Positions 40,800 to 51,370 of a DNA stretch of 64,000 nucleotides are shown piece after piece. How positions within the stretch are numbered: the stretch's first letter is position 1; each line of letters opens with the position of its first letter. The notes under the pieces were generated by a model. The model saw nothing but the letters and a program-made list of their open reading frames with translations, had not been told where the DNA came from and did no database searches. This DNA is from Nitrosomonas halophila (lineage in GTDB: Bacteria; Pseudomonadota; Gammaproteobacteria; Burkholderiales; Nitrosomonadaceae). The translations under genes and the position numbers were made by a program. Location: contig NZ_FNOY01000007.1 in the NCBI RefSeq assembly GCF_900107165.1, forward strand, positions 27,185-91,184, written 5' to 3'.

Positions 40800-42233
40800 A
40801 TGCGTTATCTTTCGACTCGAGGCGGCATGCCGCCCAGAACCTTTAGTGAAATTCTGCTGACCGGGCTGGCTCCGGACGGCGGGCTGACCATTCCCGAAAC
40901 CTATCCGCAAATAAACGCGTCCGAACTGGAATCCTGGCGGCCGCTCGATTATCCGGCGCTTGCCTGCAAAATCCTGTCCCTGTTCATGGACGACATTCCA
41001 GCCGCGGACTTGCATGCGCTAATCACGCGCACCTATACGCCGGAAGCATTCGGCAGCCAAGATATCACCCCGGTGCAAACCCTTGAACCCGGCCTGCATT
41101 TGTTGCGGCTGTCCAATGGCCCGACGCTGGCGTTCAAGGATATCGCGATGCAGTTACTCGGAAATCTTTTCGAATATATTCTGGCAAAAAACCATGACGA
41201 ACTGAACATTTTGGGCGCAACCTCGGGCGATACCGGCTCCAGCGCGGAATACGCCATGCGCGGCAAACGCGGCATCCGTGTATTCATGCTTTCGCCCTAC
41301 GGCAAAATGAGCGGTTTCCAGACGTCGCAAATGTTCTCGCTACAGGACAAAAATATTTTCAATATCGCGATAGAGGGCGTGTTTGACGATTGCCAGGATA
41401 TCGTCAAGGCAGTCAGCAATGATCGCGCCTTCAAGCAGCAATATCATATCGGCACCGTCAATTCGATCAACTGGGCACGAATTGCCGCCCAAATTGTGTA
41501 TTACTTCAAGGCTTATTTTGCGGTCACTCGCTCTAATCAGGAGCGGGTCTCCTTCTCAGTGCCGTCCGGAAATTTTGGCAATATTTTCGCAGGCCATGTC
41601 GCGCGCATGATGGGCCTCCCCATCAAGCACCTTATCCTGGCAACCAATGAAAACGATGTGCTGGATGAATTTTTCCGCACCGGTCTGTACCGGCCGCGCA
41701 CAACTGTTGAAACCAGGCATACCAGCAGCCCATCGATGGATATTTCAAAGGCCTCCAACTTTGAACGCTTCATCTTTGATTTGACCGGTCGTGATGCCAT
41801 GCGCCTCAAGGAACTTTGGAAATCGGTCGATCAGGGCGGCTCGTTCGATCTGTTCGGCACAGCTTTGTGGACCAAAACAAAGGATTTCGGCTTTGTTTCT
41901 GGAGCCAGCCATCATGCCGCACGCATCGCCACCATACGTGAGTGTTACCAGAAATATGACGTTCTGGTCGATACCCATACCGCTGACGGGTTGAAAGTAG
42001 GCATGGCATTCCGCGAACAGGATGTGCCATTGATTTGTCTGGAAACGGCCCTGCCGGTTAAATTTGCTGAAAGTATCCGGGAAGCAGTTGGATTCGAACC
42101 CCCATGCCCGAGTGGATTCGACAATCTCGAGAGCCTTCCACAACGTTTCGAGCGCATGCCACCCGATGCCAATCAGGTCAAACAGTTCATCGTCAAACAA
42201 GTTGAGTCGGCCGATCCAACGGATACACCGTGA
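40800..42233 (+). CDS. thrC: Threonine synthase
   Basis: A 477-residue PLP enzyme that converts O-phosphohomoserine to threonine. The ATG at 40800 (MRYLSTRGG) is preferred; a GTG six bases before is also possible, and the AGGTGA there is an awkwardly close ribosome site. The PLP lysine is in GPTLAFKDIAMQLLG and the phosphate-binding loop is SVPSGNFGNIFAG. It is the long form of about 470 residues. The gap of 114 bases after hom holds no gene. thrB (homoserine kinase) is not in the window. Confidence 0.95.
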   Translation: MRYLSTRGGMPPRTFSEILLTGLAPDGGLTIPETYPQINASELESWRPLDYPALACKILSLFMDDIPAADLHALITRTYTPEAFGSQDITPVQTLEPGLHLLRLSNGPTLAFKDIAMQLLGNLFEYILAKNHDELNILGATSGDTGSSAEYAMRGKRGIRVFMLSPYGKMSGFQTSQMFSLQDKNIFNIAIEGVFDDCQDIVKAVSNDRAFKQQYHIGTVNSINWARIAAQIVYYFKAYFAVTRSNQERVSFSVPSGNFGNIFAGHVARMMGLPIKHLILATNENDVLDEFFRTGLYRPRTTVETRHTSSPSMDISKASNFERFIFDLTGRDAMRLKELWKSVDQGGSFDLFGTALWTKTKDFGFVSGASHHAARIATIRECYQKYDVLVDTHTADGLKVGMAFREQDVPLICLETALPVKFAESIREAVGFEPPCPSGFDNLESLPQRFERMPPDANQVKQFIVKQVESADPTDTP

Positions 42234-42362
42234 AATCGACTATCAGCCGATGATGGGTGATAATCCTACAAGGCAGTAGTCGAACAAACGCAATTCCCTG
42301 TAAAATCACAAGACAAAGGGATAAATTACCTATATCGAATGCGTCCGCCGCCCCGGGGAAGA

Positions 42363-42536
42363 TCAAACGAATCGGCATGGATCATGGTTAACGTGACCAA
42401 GCCATCTAGCGAACAAGGCATCATACAATGCCCGAACGTCATGCGCCCCATGATGACAAGCCCGTTCAATTTCCCTGGCACAGACCGTAATCGCCCTGGC
42501 CTTCGCATCATCAGCAAAAGTTTGCGCTTTGCTCAT
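42363..42536 (-). CDS. Possible 57-residue hypothetical protein
   Basis: A minus-strand frame in the 340-base gap between thrC and sdhB (42234-42573), which otherwise holds only the sdhB ribosome site and unrecognised sequence. It reads MSKAQTFADDAKARAITVCA, then REIERACHHGAHDVRALYDA and LFARWLGHVNHDPCRFV. The composition is helical and protein-like, but the ATG has no good ribosome site and I recognise no family. The strand is opposite to its neighbours, so it would need its own promoter. Chance is a real alternative. Confidence 0.3.
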   Translation of the reverse strand: MSKAQTFADDAKARAITVCAREIERACHHGAHDVRALYDALFARWLGHVNHDPCRFV

Positions 42537-42573
42537 CAATAGATCATATGTGAACGAAACAAAGGAGTGTGCC

Positions 42574-43269
42574 ATGCAATTCTCGATCAGCCGTTTTGAT
42601 CCGGACAAGGATAAAAAACCTTACATGCAGGATTACGAAATCGAACTGGCCCCCACGGACAGAATGCTGCTGGATGCGCTGATCCGCATCAAGACCATTG
42701 ACGACAGCCTGAGCCTGCGGCGTTCCTGCCGGGAAGGCGTTTGTGGTTCCGATGCGATGAATATCAATGGCCGCAATGGCCTCGCCTGCATCACACCCCT
42801 CGCTGGACTGCGCGAACCGGTCGAGATCCGGCCCTTGCCTGGACTACCGGTGATTCGAGATCTGATCGTCGACATGTCCCAGTTCTTCAAGCAATACGAC
42901 TCGGTCAAGCCCTATTTGATCAACAACGACCCGCCTCCCGAGACTGAACGCTTACAGTCACAGGGGGAACGTGCATTGCTCGACGGTGCCTATGAGTGTA
43001 TTCTGTGCGCATGCTGCACTACAGCCTGTCCTTCGTTCTGGTGGAATCCCGATAAATTCGTCGGCCCGGCCGGATTGCTACAGGCCTATCGTTTTCTGGC
43101 CGACAGCCGCGACCAGGCCACGGCCGAACGGCTGGACAACCTGGAAGATCCCTATCGTTTATTCCGCTGCCATGCCATCATGAACTGTGTCGATGCCTGT
43201 CCCAAGGGGCTGAACCCCACTCGCGCCATAGGCAAAATCAAAGCCATGATGTTGAATAAAACCATATGA
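42574..43269 (+). CDS. sdhB: Succinate dehydrogenase iron-sulfur subunit
   Basis: A 231-residue respiratory complex II subunit that passes electrons from the flavin to quinone. The ATG at 42574 has AAAGGAG a few bases upstream. The [2Fe-2S] ligands lie in [12 protein letters not shown] and GLAC; the [4Fe-4S] and [3Fe-4S] ligands in [16 protein letters not shown] and [17 protein letters not shown]. All expected cysteines are present. The usual partners sdhA, sdhC and sdhD are not upstream; a gap and thrC stand there instead. The stop overlaps the sdhE start by four bases (ATGA). Confidence 0.96.
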   Translation: MQFSISRFDPDKDKKPYMQDYEIELAPTDRMLLDALIRIKTIDDSLSLRRSCREGVCGSDAMNINGRNGLACITPLAGLREPVEIRPLPGLPVIRDLIVDMSQFFKQYDSVKPYLINNDPPPETERLQSQGERALLDGAYECILCACCTTACPSFWWNPDKFVGPAGLLQAYRFLADSRDQATAERLDNLEDPYRLFRCHAIMNCVDACPKGLNPTRAIGKIKAMMLNKTI

Positions 43270-43499
43270 ACCACCAAGCCCGCATGCGTTGGCGCTGCCG
43301 TCGCGGCATGCTGGAACTGGATATCGTATTACAGCGTTTTATCGATAAGCATTACGCGCAACTGAATGAACACCAGCATGAACAGCTGGAAACATTACTG
43401 TCGCTTCCCGATCACGACCTGTGGGATATGATTATATGCAATAGCGATGTGCCCGATGAGGCGTTGAAACCTTTGTTGAAACTTTTGCAACAAAGCTAA
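43266..43499 (+). CDS. sdhE: FAD assembly factor SdhE
   Basis: A 77-residue protein that promotes covalent FAD attachment to SdhA. The RGxxE motif appears as [15 protein letters not shown] near residue 13-17, and the remainder ([19 protein letters not shown]) matches the five-helix family also known as CptB. It overlaps sdhB by four bases, so translation is coupled. That coupling suggests an sdh operon that formerly included sdhA nearby, or that sdhA is expressed elsewhere. Confidence 0.93.
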   Translation: MNHQARMRWRCRRGMLELDIVLQRFIDKHYAQLNEHQHEQLETLLSLPDHDLWDMIICNSDVPDEALKPLLKLLQQS

Positions 43500-43671
43500 C
43501 CCCAAACTGACTAAGCCCAAGAAGCTGTCCAAAATATTTGCAGGCAGGGCGGTGAGCATGTATTTCATTGACCGCATGACCGAAAAATTTAACCCGAATA
43601 GCGTCCGGCCATACATCGCTTTGTCTCCGGCCAGCTTCCCAGCGTCAATTTTAGGATAAATGGAGAAAATT

Positions 43672-44955
43672 ATGCCCCCACAAAACGTTGCCACCTTGTC
43701 ACTGGGCGAGGGCAAAGAAACCATTGAACTACCCATTCTGTCTGGTAGTGAGGGCCCTGATGTCGTCGATATCCGCTCGCTATACGCCAAGGGTGATGTA
43801 TTCACCTATGATCCTGGATTTGTCTCCACAGCCAGCAGCAAGTCAGCCATCACGTTCATCGATGGCGACCAAGGCGTGCTGCTTTACCGCGGCTATCCCA
43901 TCGAGCAACTGGCGACTCGCTGCGACTTCATGGAAGTTTGCCATTTACTGCTGAACGGAGAATTGCCGACCCCGGACCAGAAACAGCAATTTGTGCAGAC
44001 CATCAAGAATCACACCATGCTGCATGAGCAACTGGTCAAATTCTTCAGTGGTTTCCGGCGCGATGCACACCCGATGGCTGTCATGGTCGGCGTCGTCGGC
44101 GCGCTCTCCGCTTTCTACCATGAAGCCATGGACATCTCGGATGCGCTGCATCGCGAACAATCCGCATTCCGCCTGATCGCCAAGCTGCCGACCATCACGG
44201 CCATGGCCTACAAATACAATATTGGACAGCCTTTCATTTATCCGCGCAACGATCTGGACTACACGGAAAATTTCCTGCACATGATGTTCGCCACACCGGC
44301 CGAGAAATACGAGCCCAATGCCGTCATTGCGCGGGCGATGGATCGCATCCTGATCCTGCATGCGGATCATGAACAAAATGCCTCCACTTCGACCGTCCGC
44401 CTGGCCGGTTCAAGCGGCGCCAATCCGTTTGCCTGCATCTCGGCAGGCATTGCCTGCCTATGGGGACCGGCGCATGGCGGCGCAAACGAGGCCTGTCTCA
44501 ACATGCTGGAGGAAATCGGTGATATCTCGCGTATCAACGAATACATCAAGCGCGCCAAGGACAAGAATGATCCTTTCCGGCTGATGGGCTTTGGACACCG
44601 GGTTTACAAAAACTTTGATCCTCGCGCCAATCTGATGCGAGAAACCTGCCATGAAGTCCTGAATGAACTGGGATTGCACAATGACCGGTTATTCAAACTC
44701 GCGCTGGAACTGGAAAGAATCGCACTGGAGGATGACTATTTCATTTCCAAGAAACTCTATCCCAACGTTGACTTCTATTCCGGAATCGTGCAGCGCGCGC
44801 TTGGCATTCCAACATCCATGTTCACATCCATATTTGCCATGGCGCGTACCGTTGGTTGGGTTGCCCAATGGAATGAAATGATTTCGGACCCGGAACAAAA
44901 AATCGGCCGGCCTCGCCAACTATACGTTGGCACACCCCGCAGAGATGTGCCATGA
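43672..44955 (+). CDS. gltA: Citrate synthase (type II)
   Basis: A 427-residue enzyme joining oxaloacetate and acetyl-CoA. I prefer the ATG at 43672 ([20 protein letters not shown]) with GGAG six bases before; one 12 bases upstream is possible. The catalytic histidines lie in [15 protein letters not shown] and [14 protein letters not shown], and the aspartate/arginine region in FDPRA near the end, with [15 protein letters not shown]. The hexameric NADH-sensitive form of proteobacteria has about this length. It follows sdhE after a gap of about 170 bases. Confidence 0.96.
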   Translation: MPPQNVATLSLGEGKETIELPILSGSEGPDVVDIRSLYAKGDVFTYDPGFVSTASSKSAITFIDGDQGVLLYRGYPIEQLATRCDFMEVCHLLLNGELPTPDQKQQFVQTIKNHTMLHEQLVKFFSGFRRDAHPMAVMVGVVGALSAFYHEAMDISDALHREQSAFRLIAKLPTITAMAYKYNIGQPFIYPRNDLDYTENFLHMMFATPAEKYEPNAVIARAMDRILILHADHEQNASTSTVRLAGSSGANPFACISAGIACLWGPAHGGANEACLNMLEEIGDISRINEYIKRAKDKNDPFRLMGFGHRVYKNFDPRANLMRETCHEVLNELGLHNDRLFKLALELERIALEDDYFISKKLYPNVDFYSGIVQRALGIPTSMFTSIFAMARTVGWVAQWNEMISDPEQKIGRPRQLYVGTPRRDVP

Positions 44956-45136
44956 TAATCACTGTTTTCTTGAATTGCTAAGCGCCTGCCAACACCTATA
45001 CTGTGCAGGCTGATGGCAAGAGAGGCGGCACTCGCTCCCCGCCTCCCTTCCAGGCAATTCCTATCTTCGCGCATCAAGCGCCCTATGCTTGAGACATACG
45101 TCGAGAAGTTCTTCACAGGCCCTGGATATAATTGCG

Positions 45137-47989
45137 ATGAAACAATTTCTAAAAAACTCGATGCTGTTTGGAGCTAACGCGGCTTTTATCGAAGCGCTGT
45201 ATGAGCAATATTTGGACAATCCGGCCAGCGTCCCCACCGAATGGCATCAGTATTTTGATTCACTGCAACAAACAGAAACAATCTCCGTGCGTGATGTCCC
45301 GCACTCTCCCATTGTCCAGTCGCTGACACGCCCGGCAGCCACCCAGCCAGTGGCCACTATGCCGGCAGAACGCCAGACTGCCGCACAGTTGGCAGGCGCC
45401 GAAATCAAAGAACGCAAGCAAGTCGCCGTATTGCAGCTGATCAACACTTACCGCTTCCTGGGCGCGCGCAGAGCGGCGCTCGATCCGCTCAATTTACAAC
45501 AGAAGCAGGATGTGCCCGAACTCGATCCAGGTTTTCATGGCCTGAGTGATGCCGATCTCGACCAGATCTTCAACAGCGGCTCGCTGGTCGGCCCGGAACG
45601 GGCCACCTTGCGCGAAATACTGCAGCGTCTGCAGCAAACCTATTGCGGCAGCATCGGCGCGGAATACATGTACATCGCCGATCTCAAACAGAAGCGCTGG
45701 ATACAGAACAGGCTCGAATCGGTTGCCTCCCAGCCCAATTTCTCCCCGGAATATAAACGCCACATCCTGGAAAGATTGACTGCCGCGGAAGGACTGGAGA
45801 AGTATCTGCATAACCGCTATGTCGGCCAGAAACGTTTCTCCGGAGAGGGCAATGAAAGCCTTATTCCGTTGCTGGACAGACTTCTGCAACACGCCGGCAC
45901 AATCGGCGTGCAGGAAATCGCCATGGGGATGGCGCACCGTGGGCGCCTGAATGTACTGGTCAATACGCTGGGAAAAATGCCTTCCGAGCTGTTCCAGGAA
46001 TTCGAAGGCAAGCATCCACAAGCATTGACCTCCGGCGACGTCAAATATCACCAGGGTTTTTCATCCGCCGTCATGACACCTGGCGGTATCCTGTACATAG
46101 CACTCGCGTTCAACCCTTCCCATCTTGAAATCGTCAACCCGGTAGTGGAAGGATCTGTACGCGCCCGGCAGCATCGCCTCGGTGACAAAGTTGGCGATCT
46201 GGTCATTCCTGTTCTGCTGCATGGCGATGCCGCATTCTCCGGCCAGGGCGTGGTGATGGAAACCCTGAATCTGTCGCAAACCCGCGGCTTTGGCACGGGC
46301 GGCACCATTCACGTCATCATCAACAATCAGATTGGCTTTACCACATCCGATCCACGCGACAGCCGCTCCACACTGTATTGCACGGATGTCGTCAAAATGA
46401 TTGACGCACCGGTTCTCCATGTCAATGGAGACGATCCGGAAGCCGTTGTGCTGGCGACCGAAATCGCCCTGGATTACCGCATGCAGTTTCACAAGGATAT
46501 TGTGATCGACCTGATCTGCTTCCGCCGCCAGGGGCATAACGAGCAGGATGAGCCGATGGTCACCCAGCCGTCCATGTATCGTGTCATCCGCAAACACCCT
46601 GGCACACGCAAGCTTTATGCCGATCGGCTCATCCAGGAAAGTGTAATCGATGAGGCCGGCGTGGCGGCTATGGTGCAATCCTATCAGGATGCAATGGATA
46701 CGGGCTGCAACCCCAATCCCAGCATTTGCTATGACTACAAGCCCCCTCATGCCGTCAACTGGGCACCTTTTCTGAAACCGGTCAAATGGAACAAACCAGT
46801 CAAAACCGGGGTCGCGCTCAAGGATCTGAAATATCTGGCTGAACGTCTGACCGATATTCCCTCTACCTTCAAACTACATTCCAGAGTCGAGAAGATCATT
46901 CAGGATCGCCGTAAAATGGGCGATGGCAGCCTGCCAATTGACTGGGGGATGGCTGAGAATCTGGCTTATGCCGCTTTACTCAAGGATGGCTACCCGATCC
47001 GGATTTCCGGGCAGGATTGTGGCCGCGGCACTTTCTTTCATCGCCATGCCGTGCTGCATGATCAGAAACGCGAACAGGACCAATGGGAAGATGGCACCTA
47101 TGTCCCATTGCGCCATATCGCACCCAAGCAACCCAGTCTTGTCATCATTGATTCCATGCTGTCCGAAGAAGCGGTGCTGGGTTTCGAATACGGCTATGCC
47201 ACCGCCCAACCCAATGATCTCGTGATCTGGGAAGCACAGTTTGGCGATTTCGCCAATGGGGCACAGGTTGTGATCGATCAATTCATCTCTTCTGGCGAAG
47301 CGAAATGGGGACGGCTGTGCGGGCTGGTCATGCTGCTGCCACATGGTTACGAGGGCCAGGGTCCGGAGCATTCATCAGCACGATTGGAACGGTTCCTGCA
47401 ACTCTGCGCGGAATACAATATTCAGGTATGCATCCCCTCGACGCCAGCACAAGTCTTTCATTTATTACGCAGGCAAATGCTCCGGCCGCTCCGCAAACCG
47501 CTGATCATCATGTCGCCCAAAAGCATGCTGCGTCACAAGGAAGCGGTCTCTTCCCTGGAAGAGCTGGCCGATGGCCACTTCCAGGCAATCATTCCCGAAA
47601 CGGAAGCGCTCGATCCCAGCAAAGTAAAGCGCATCATTGCCTGCAGCGGCAAAATCTATTACGAACTGATCGCCTACCGGCGCGAACATGATATGACCGA
47701 TATGGCAATCATCCGCCTGGAACAGCTTTATCCATTCCCCCATGATGACTTTCAGGCTGAAATCGATCGCTACAGTCAGGCACAGGAAGTGGTCTGGTGC
47801 CAGGAAGAACCCGGCAACCAGGGGGCCTGGCACCGTATCCAGCACTATTTACAGCGCCACATGCGAGACGATCAAACGCTCGGCTATGCATTGCGGCCCT
47901 CATCGGCTTCACCCTCGGTCGGTTATCTCGCGCTGGATAGACTATTGCAGAAACAGGCGATCGAGGCGGCATTTCGCGACAAATTATAA
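45137..47989 (+). CDS. sucA: 2-oxoglutarate dehydrogenase E1 component
   Basis: A 950-residue thiamine-diphosphate enzyme that decarboxylates 2-oxoglutarate and passes the succinyl group to the E2 lipoyl arm. The start at 45137 (MKQFLKNSMLFGANAAFIEA) matches the family's E2-binding amino terminus; the frame upstream to 45089 is not needed. Active-site parts include MGMAHRGRLNVLVNTL, the cofactor-binding GDDPEAV region and VIDLICFRRQGHNEQDEPM. It is followed 47 bases later by sucB. A complete 2-oxoglutarate dehydrogenase needs lpd too, which is not adjacent here. Confidence 0.96.
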   Translation: MKQFLKNSMLFGANAAFIEALYEQYLDNPASVPTEWHQYFDSLQQTETISVRDVPHSPIVQSLTRPAATQPVATMPAERQTAAQLAGAEIKERKQVAVLQLINTYRFLGARRAALDPLNLQQKQDVPELDPGFHGLSDADLDQIFNSGSLVGPERATLREILQRLQQTYCGSIGAEYMYIADLKQKRWIQNRLESVASQPNFSPEYKRHILERLTAAEGLEKYLHNRYVGQKRFSGEGNESLIPLLDRLLQHAGTIGVQEIAMGMAHRGRLNVLVNTLGKMPSELFQEFEGKHPQALTSGDVKYHQGFSSAVMTPGGILYIALAFNPSHLEIVNPVVEGSVRARQHRLGDKVGDLVIPVLLHGDAAFSGQGVVMETLNLSQTRGFGTGGTIHVIINNQIGFTTSDPRDSRSTLYCTDVVKMIDAPVLHVNGDDPEAVVLATEIALDYRMQFHKDIVIDLICFRRQGHNEQDEPMVTQPSMYRVIRKHPGTRKLYADRLIQESVIDEAGVAAMVQSYQDAMDTGCNPNPSICYDYKPPHAVNWAPFLKPVKWNKPVKTGVALKDLKYLAERLTDIPSTFKLHSRVEKIIQDRRKMGDGSLPIDWGMAENLAYAALLKDGYPIRISGQDCGRGTFFHRHAVLHDQKREQDQWEDGTYVPLRHIAPKQPSLVIIDSMLSEEAVLGFEYGYATAQPNDLVIWEAQFGDFANGAQVVIDQFISSGEAKWGRLCGLVMLLPHGYEGQGPEHSSARLERFLQLCAEYNIQVCIPSTPAQVFHLLRRQMLRPLRKPLIIMSPKSMLRHKEAVSSLEELADGHFQAIIPETEALDPSKVKRIIACSGKIYYELIAYRREHDMTDMAIIRLEQLYPFPHDDFQAEIDRYSQAQEVVWCQEEPGNQGAWHRIQHYLQRHMRDDQTLGYALRPSSASPSVGYLALDRLLQKQAIEAAFRDKL

Positions 47990-48036
47990 AACTCACAACC
48001 ATCCAGGATCCCGGGTAAAAAACTAAGGAGAACAGC

Positions 48037-49356
48037 ATGCTGATCGAAGTCAAAGTCCCCGCGCTATCTGAATCGGTGGCGGAAGCCACTCTGATCAGCT
48101 GGCACAAAAAGCAAGGTGAAACAGTTGAGCGTGGCGAGAACCTGATCGATATCGAAACCGACAAGGTCGTACTGGAATTGCCCGCGCCGCAATCCGGCAC
48201 CTTGGCAGAAATCATCAAGGATGACGGCGCGACCGTGACCAGCGAGGAAATCATCGCCCGCATCGATACCGCAGCACAAGGTGAAAAACCCGCCGCGCAG
48301 GAGACCACTGAACCCGCAGCCAAAACCACTGCCGCCGAAGCTCAGGAACCTATTGCAGAGGATGAACAGGCAGATGCGGATCAGCCATCAGAAACTGCTG
48401 CGGAACCTCCGTCATCGCTACCGGCACTCATGCCCGCCGCCAAAAAAGCTGCGGCGGAACACCAGCTAGGCGCCCAAGAGATCGAAACCATTCATGGCAG
48501 CGGCCGCGGCGGCAGAATTACCAAAGAAGATATACTGGCGTATGTCAAAAGCAGAAAGGAGACGCCCACACCGCAACCCGCCGAGGCCGAGGCTGAATCC
48601 GACACTTCTTCCAGACAGCCCCAAGGCGAACCCGAACCTGCTGCCACAGAATCAGAGCGCCCGGAAAAACGCGTTCCCATGACTCGGTTGCGCATGCGCA
48701 TCGCCGAGCGGTTAGTCCAGTCCCAGTCTACCGCTGCCATTCTGACCACGTTCAATGAAGTCAACATGCAAGCGATCCTGGACTTGCGCACCCGTTACAA
48801 GGATGCCTTCGAGAAGGAGCATGGCGTCAAGCTCGGCTTTACCTCGTTTTTTGTCAAAGCGGTCGTGGCTGCCCTCAAGAAATTCCCGATCCTGAATGCC
48901 TCGGTAGATGGGAACGACATCATTTATCATGAATACTATGATATCGGCATCGCCGTGGCCAGCTCGCGCGGCCTGGTTGTCCCGATTCTCCGCGATGCCG
49001 ACCAGCTCACCTTGGCCGAAATCGAGAAACAAATCGCCGACATGGCCAAACGCGCACAGGAAGGCAAAATCACGATCGAGGAATTGACCGGTGGCACCTT
49101 TTCCATCACGAATGGCGGTGTATTCGGCTCGATGCTCTCCACGCCAATCATCAATCCGCCGCAAAGTGCGATCCTCGGCATTCACGCGACCAAGCCGCGT
49201 CCCGTCGTGGAACATGGCCAGATCGTCATCCGCCCCATGAACTACCTGGCGCTTTCCTATGATCACCGCATCATCGATGGCCGCGAAGCGGTACTGTCAC
49301 TGGTCGCCATCAAAGAGGCACTGGAATACCCGGCAAGTCCTTTATTGGGTGGCTGA
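48037..49356 (+). CDS. sucB: Dihydrolipoamide succinyltransferase (E2)
   Basis: A 439-residue core enzyme of the 2-oxoglutarate dehydrogenase complex. Residues 1-78 are the lipoyl domain with the modified lysine in [12 protein letters not shown]; a long acidic, alanine/proline-rich linker follows (80-130); a peripheral-subunit-binding segment lies near 131-168; and the acyltransferase domain ends with [13 protein letters not shown], containing the catalytic histidine. AAGGAGAA precedes the ATG. The third gene commonly found next, lpd, is missing; a cold shock gene follows after a 267-base gap. Confidence 0.96.
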   Translation: MLIEVKVPALSESVAEATLISWHKKQGETVERGENLIDIETDKVVLELPAPQSGTLAEIIKDDGATVTSEEIIARIDTAAQGEKPAAQETTEPAAKTTAAEAQEPIAEDEQADADQPSETAAEPPSSLPALMPAAKKAAAEHQLGAQEIETIHGSGRGGRITKEDILAYVKSRKETPTPQPAEAEAESDTSSRQPQGEPEPAATESERPEKRVPMTRLRMRIAERLVQSQSTAAILTTFNEVNMQAILDLRTRYKDAFEKEHGVKLGFTSFFVKAVVAALKKFPILNASVDGNDIIYHEYYDIGIAVASSRGLVVPILRDADQLTLAEIEKQIADMAKRAQEGKITIEELTGGTFSITNGGVFGSMLSTPIINPPQSAILGIHATKPRPVVEHGQIVIRPMNYLALSYDHRIIDGREAVLSLVAIKEALEYPASPLLGG

Positions 49357-49623
49357 TACACTGCAAACCAGCAGGCAATCCCGGAATGAGCTTATCGATC
49401 CGGGTGGATCGCTCAAGCTAATATGCCGGACAGCATCCTCTTGCAACAAAATTCGCTTGCGTTTGTTAGCCTATCGGTTCATACTGTCTATAGCGGGTTT
49501 TCAAAGTATGACAGCACTTACGTAGTACCACTATTAGCGGTATCCCAGTTTGTCAGCTCCAAGTCTTGATCCTCGTCACACCGGGCAACCGCCCTTTTTA
49601 AAATTTTTGCAAGGATGCTTATT

Positions 49624-49830
49624 ATGGCAACTGGTACCGTTAAATGGTTTAATGACGCCAAGGGTTTCGGATTCATCACACCTGCCGATGGCGGTGATGA
49701 TCTGTTCGCACATTTCTCCGCGATTCAAAATTCCGGCTTCAAATCACTCTCAGAAAATCAACAGGTTACTTTTGACGTCACCACTGGCCCCAAAGGTCTG
49801 CAGGCGTCAAATATTCAGGTGGTGAAATAA
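49624..49830 (+). CDS. Cold shock domain protein (CspA family)
   Basis: A 68-residue single-stranded nucleic acid-binding protein. The ATG at 49624 begins [20 protein letters not shown], with RNP1 KGFGFI and RNP2 DLFAHFS intact. A long upstream leader of about 260 bases (49357-49623) is typical of cold-induced csp genes, although I cannot place its promoter. A perfect hairpin terminator follows at 49854. AAGGA lies about nine bases before the start. Confidence 0.95.
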   Translation: MATGTVKWFNDAKGFGFITPADGGDDLFAHFSAIQNSGFKSLSENQQVTFDVTTGPKGLQASNIQVVK

Positions 49831-49853
49831 TCTCACCCCTCCCTTCTTCCTAG

Positions 49854-49893
49854 GGACAATAAAAAACCCGGTTTTCCGGGTTTTTTATTGTCC
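49854..49893. terminator. Two-way intrinsic terminator
   Basis: GGACAATAAAAAACCCGG pairs exactly with CCGGGTTTTTTATTGTCC over 18 bases with a TTTT loop. The T-run inside each arm serves both strands, ending the csp gene and the convergent Old Yellow Enzyme gene. Confidence 0.95.
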
Positions 49894-49942
49894 TGCTTTA
49901 CCAATCGCGCAAAATTCTTGCACCTTTCAATTTGCCTCTCAT

Positions 49943-51040
49943 TCACGCAGAAGCAAGCACCGGAAAATCAGTATAGCCTTTTGCCCCGGTAGGGCTGTAC
50001 CAATCCGCCACATCGGCATCCGGGCTGAGGGGTATATGCTGGCGAAAACGCTCCACCAGGTCGGGATTGCTGATAAATGGCCGGCCAAAGGCGATCAGAT
50101 CAGCATGACCCGCAGCAATGGCAGCTTCCGCGCTCGCCTGGGTGTAGCCACAGTTTCCCATCAAGGGTCCATTAAAAACTTTGCGAAAATCGCTCAGTGT
50201 CATGGGCTCGCCCAGCTCATGAAAACCGAAGCCCAGCCCATCCATGACATGCAAATAGGCAAGGCCGAATTGGTTCAACTGTTCAGCGACATAAGTGTAT
50301 TGTTGGCGGAAATCGGGCGACCCCATGTCGTTGAATGACCCATTGGGAGAAAGGCGCACACCAACCCTGTCAGATGGCAGCACTTCACAGATGGCATGCA
50401 CAATTTCATGCAGAAAACGATAGCGGCGCTCGATACTGCCACCATACGCATCGGTGCGGTGATTGGTTTTCGATTGCAGGAATTGATCCGGCAAATAGCC
50501 ATTGGCCGCGTGCACCTCGACACCATCAAAGCCTGCCGCCTGCGCGCGCAAAGCAGCGTTGCGATAATCTGCGACCACTGCAGGTATTTCATCGGTTTCA
50601 AGTGCACGCGGTGTTTCGGTAGCGGCCTTCCCCTTGGGAGTCGCAATATATTCGGCATTCAGCCTGACGGGCGAAGGCGCCACAGCAGGCTTCCCATCAT
50701 GAAAACTGCTATGCGAGGCTCGCCCACAATGCCAGAGCTGCAGAAAAATCTTCCCACCCTTGGCATGTACCGCAGCGGTCACCAACTTCCAGGCGGCCAC
50801 CATCTCCTCGGTGTATATTCCAGGCGATTCATTCCAGCCATTGCCCTGCTCGGAAATCGAGGTCGCTTCGGAAATAATCAATCCGGCCGATGAGCGCTGC
50901 GCATAATATTCCGCCATAAGCCTGTTCGGCAGGCGCTCTATGCCGGCACGGGCGCGTGTCATGGGCGCCATGACAATGCGATTGGCAAGTTTCAAACCAT
51001 GCAGATCAAAAGATGCAAGCAAATTGGATGGACTGGACAT
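49943..51040 (-). CDS. Old Yellow Enzyme-family NADH:flavin oxidoreductase (NemA-like)
   Basis: A 365-residue FMN enzyme that reduces activated alkenes, nitro-esters or maleimides. The start LANRIVMAPMTRARA, the LWHCGRASHS segment, and the substrate-binding pair in VEVHAANGYLPDQFLQ, followed by RTDAYGGSIERRYRF, are typical. Its physiological substrate cannot be inferred from sequence. The family A repeat at 51134-51299 lies about 94 bases upstream and could affect its promoter. It reads towards the csp gene and shares its terminator. Confidence 0.93.
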   Translation of the reverse strand: MSSPSNLLASFDLHGLKLANRIVMAPMTRARAGIERLPNRLMAEYYAQRSSAGLIISEATSISEQGNGWNESPGIYTEEMVAAWKLVTAAVHAKGGKIFLQLWHCGRASHSSFHDGKPAVAPSPVRLNAEYIATPKGKAATETPRALETDEIPAVVADYRNAALRAQAAGFDGVEVHAANGYLPDQFLQSKTNHRTDAYGGSIERRYRFLHEIVHAICEVLPSDRVGVRLSPNGSFNDMGSPDFRQQYTYVAEQLNQFGLAYLHVMDGLGFGFHELGEPMTLSDFRKVFNGPLMGNCGYTQASAEAAIAAGHADLIAFGRPFISNPDLVERFRQHIPLSPDADVADWYSPTGAKGYTDFPVLASA

Positions 51041-51370
51041 AATATTCCTCTATAATTTTCTAGAAATAGCCTAACAATACATGACGGCTCTATACAATTT
51101 TCAGCTGGATACACAACGCTCAGGATAGCCCCTAGGAGACTGTCCGAGAATAGACTGATCTACTGCGGACGAACCTGCCAGGCTGGATTTTCCGATCCTT
51201 TTCGTTGAATAGAACCACTATTCGCCTCAAATGATCGAAAAATCCCGCTCAGTCAGCTTCGCCCTCGTCGCTACGATCGCTATTCTCGGACAGCCTCCTA
51301 GTCAGTTTTAGGGTGCATTCCATGCAACCTGTAAAGACTGACATAGTTCAGAGGTACAAGATATAAGCGC
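51041..51370. other. Gap between dnaE and the Old Yellow Enzyme gene
   Basis: A 330-base stretch between two minus-strand genes. Half is the family A repeat (51134-51299). The remaining parts should hold the dnaE terminator and the oxidoreductase promoter, but neither is clear. Confidence 0.55.
51134..51299 (-). repeat. Family A palindromic repeat, copy 3 (reversed)
   Basis: The ends are AGGAGACTGTCCGAGAATAG and CTATTCTCGGACAGCCTCCT, one mismatch apart as complements. Read on the minus strand it matches copies 1 and 2 (CGAGGGCGAAGCTGACTGAG, GGATTTTTCGATC, GAATAGTGGTTCTATTC). The edges read CTAG on both sides. It lies intact in an intergenic gap and has no open reading frame of substance. Confidence 0.85.
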
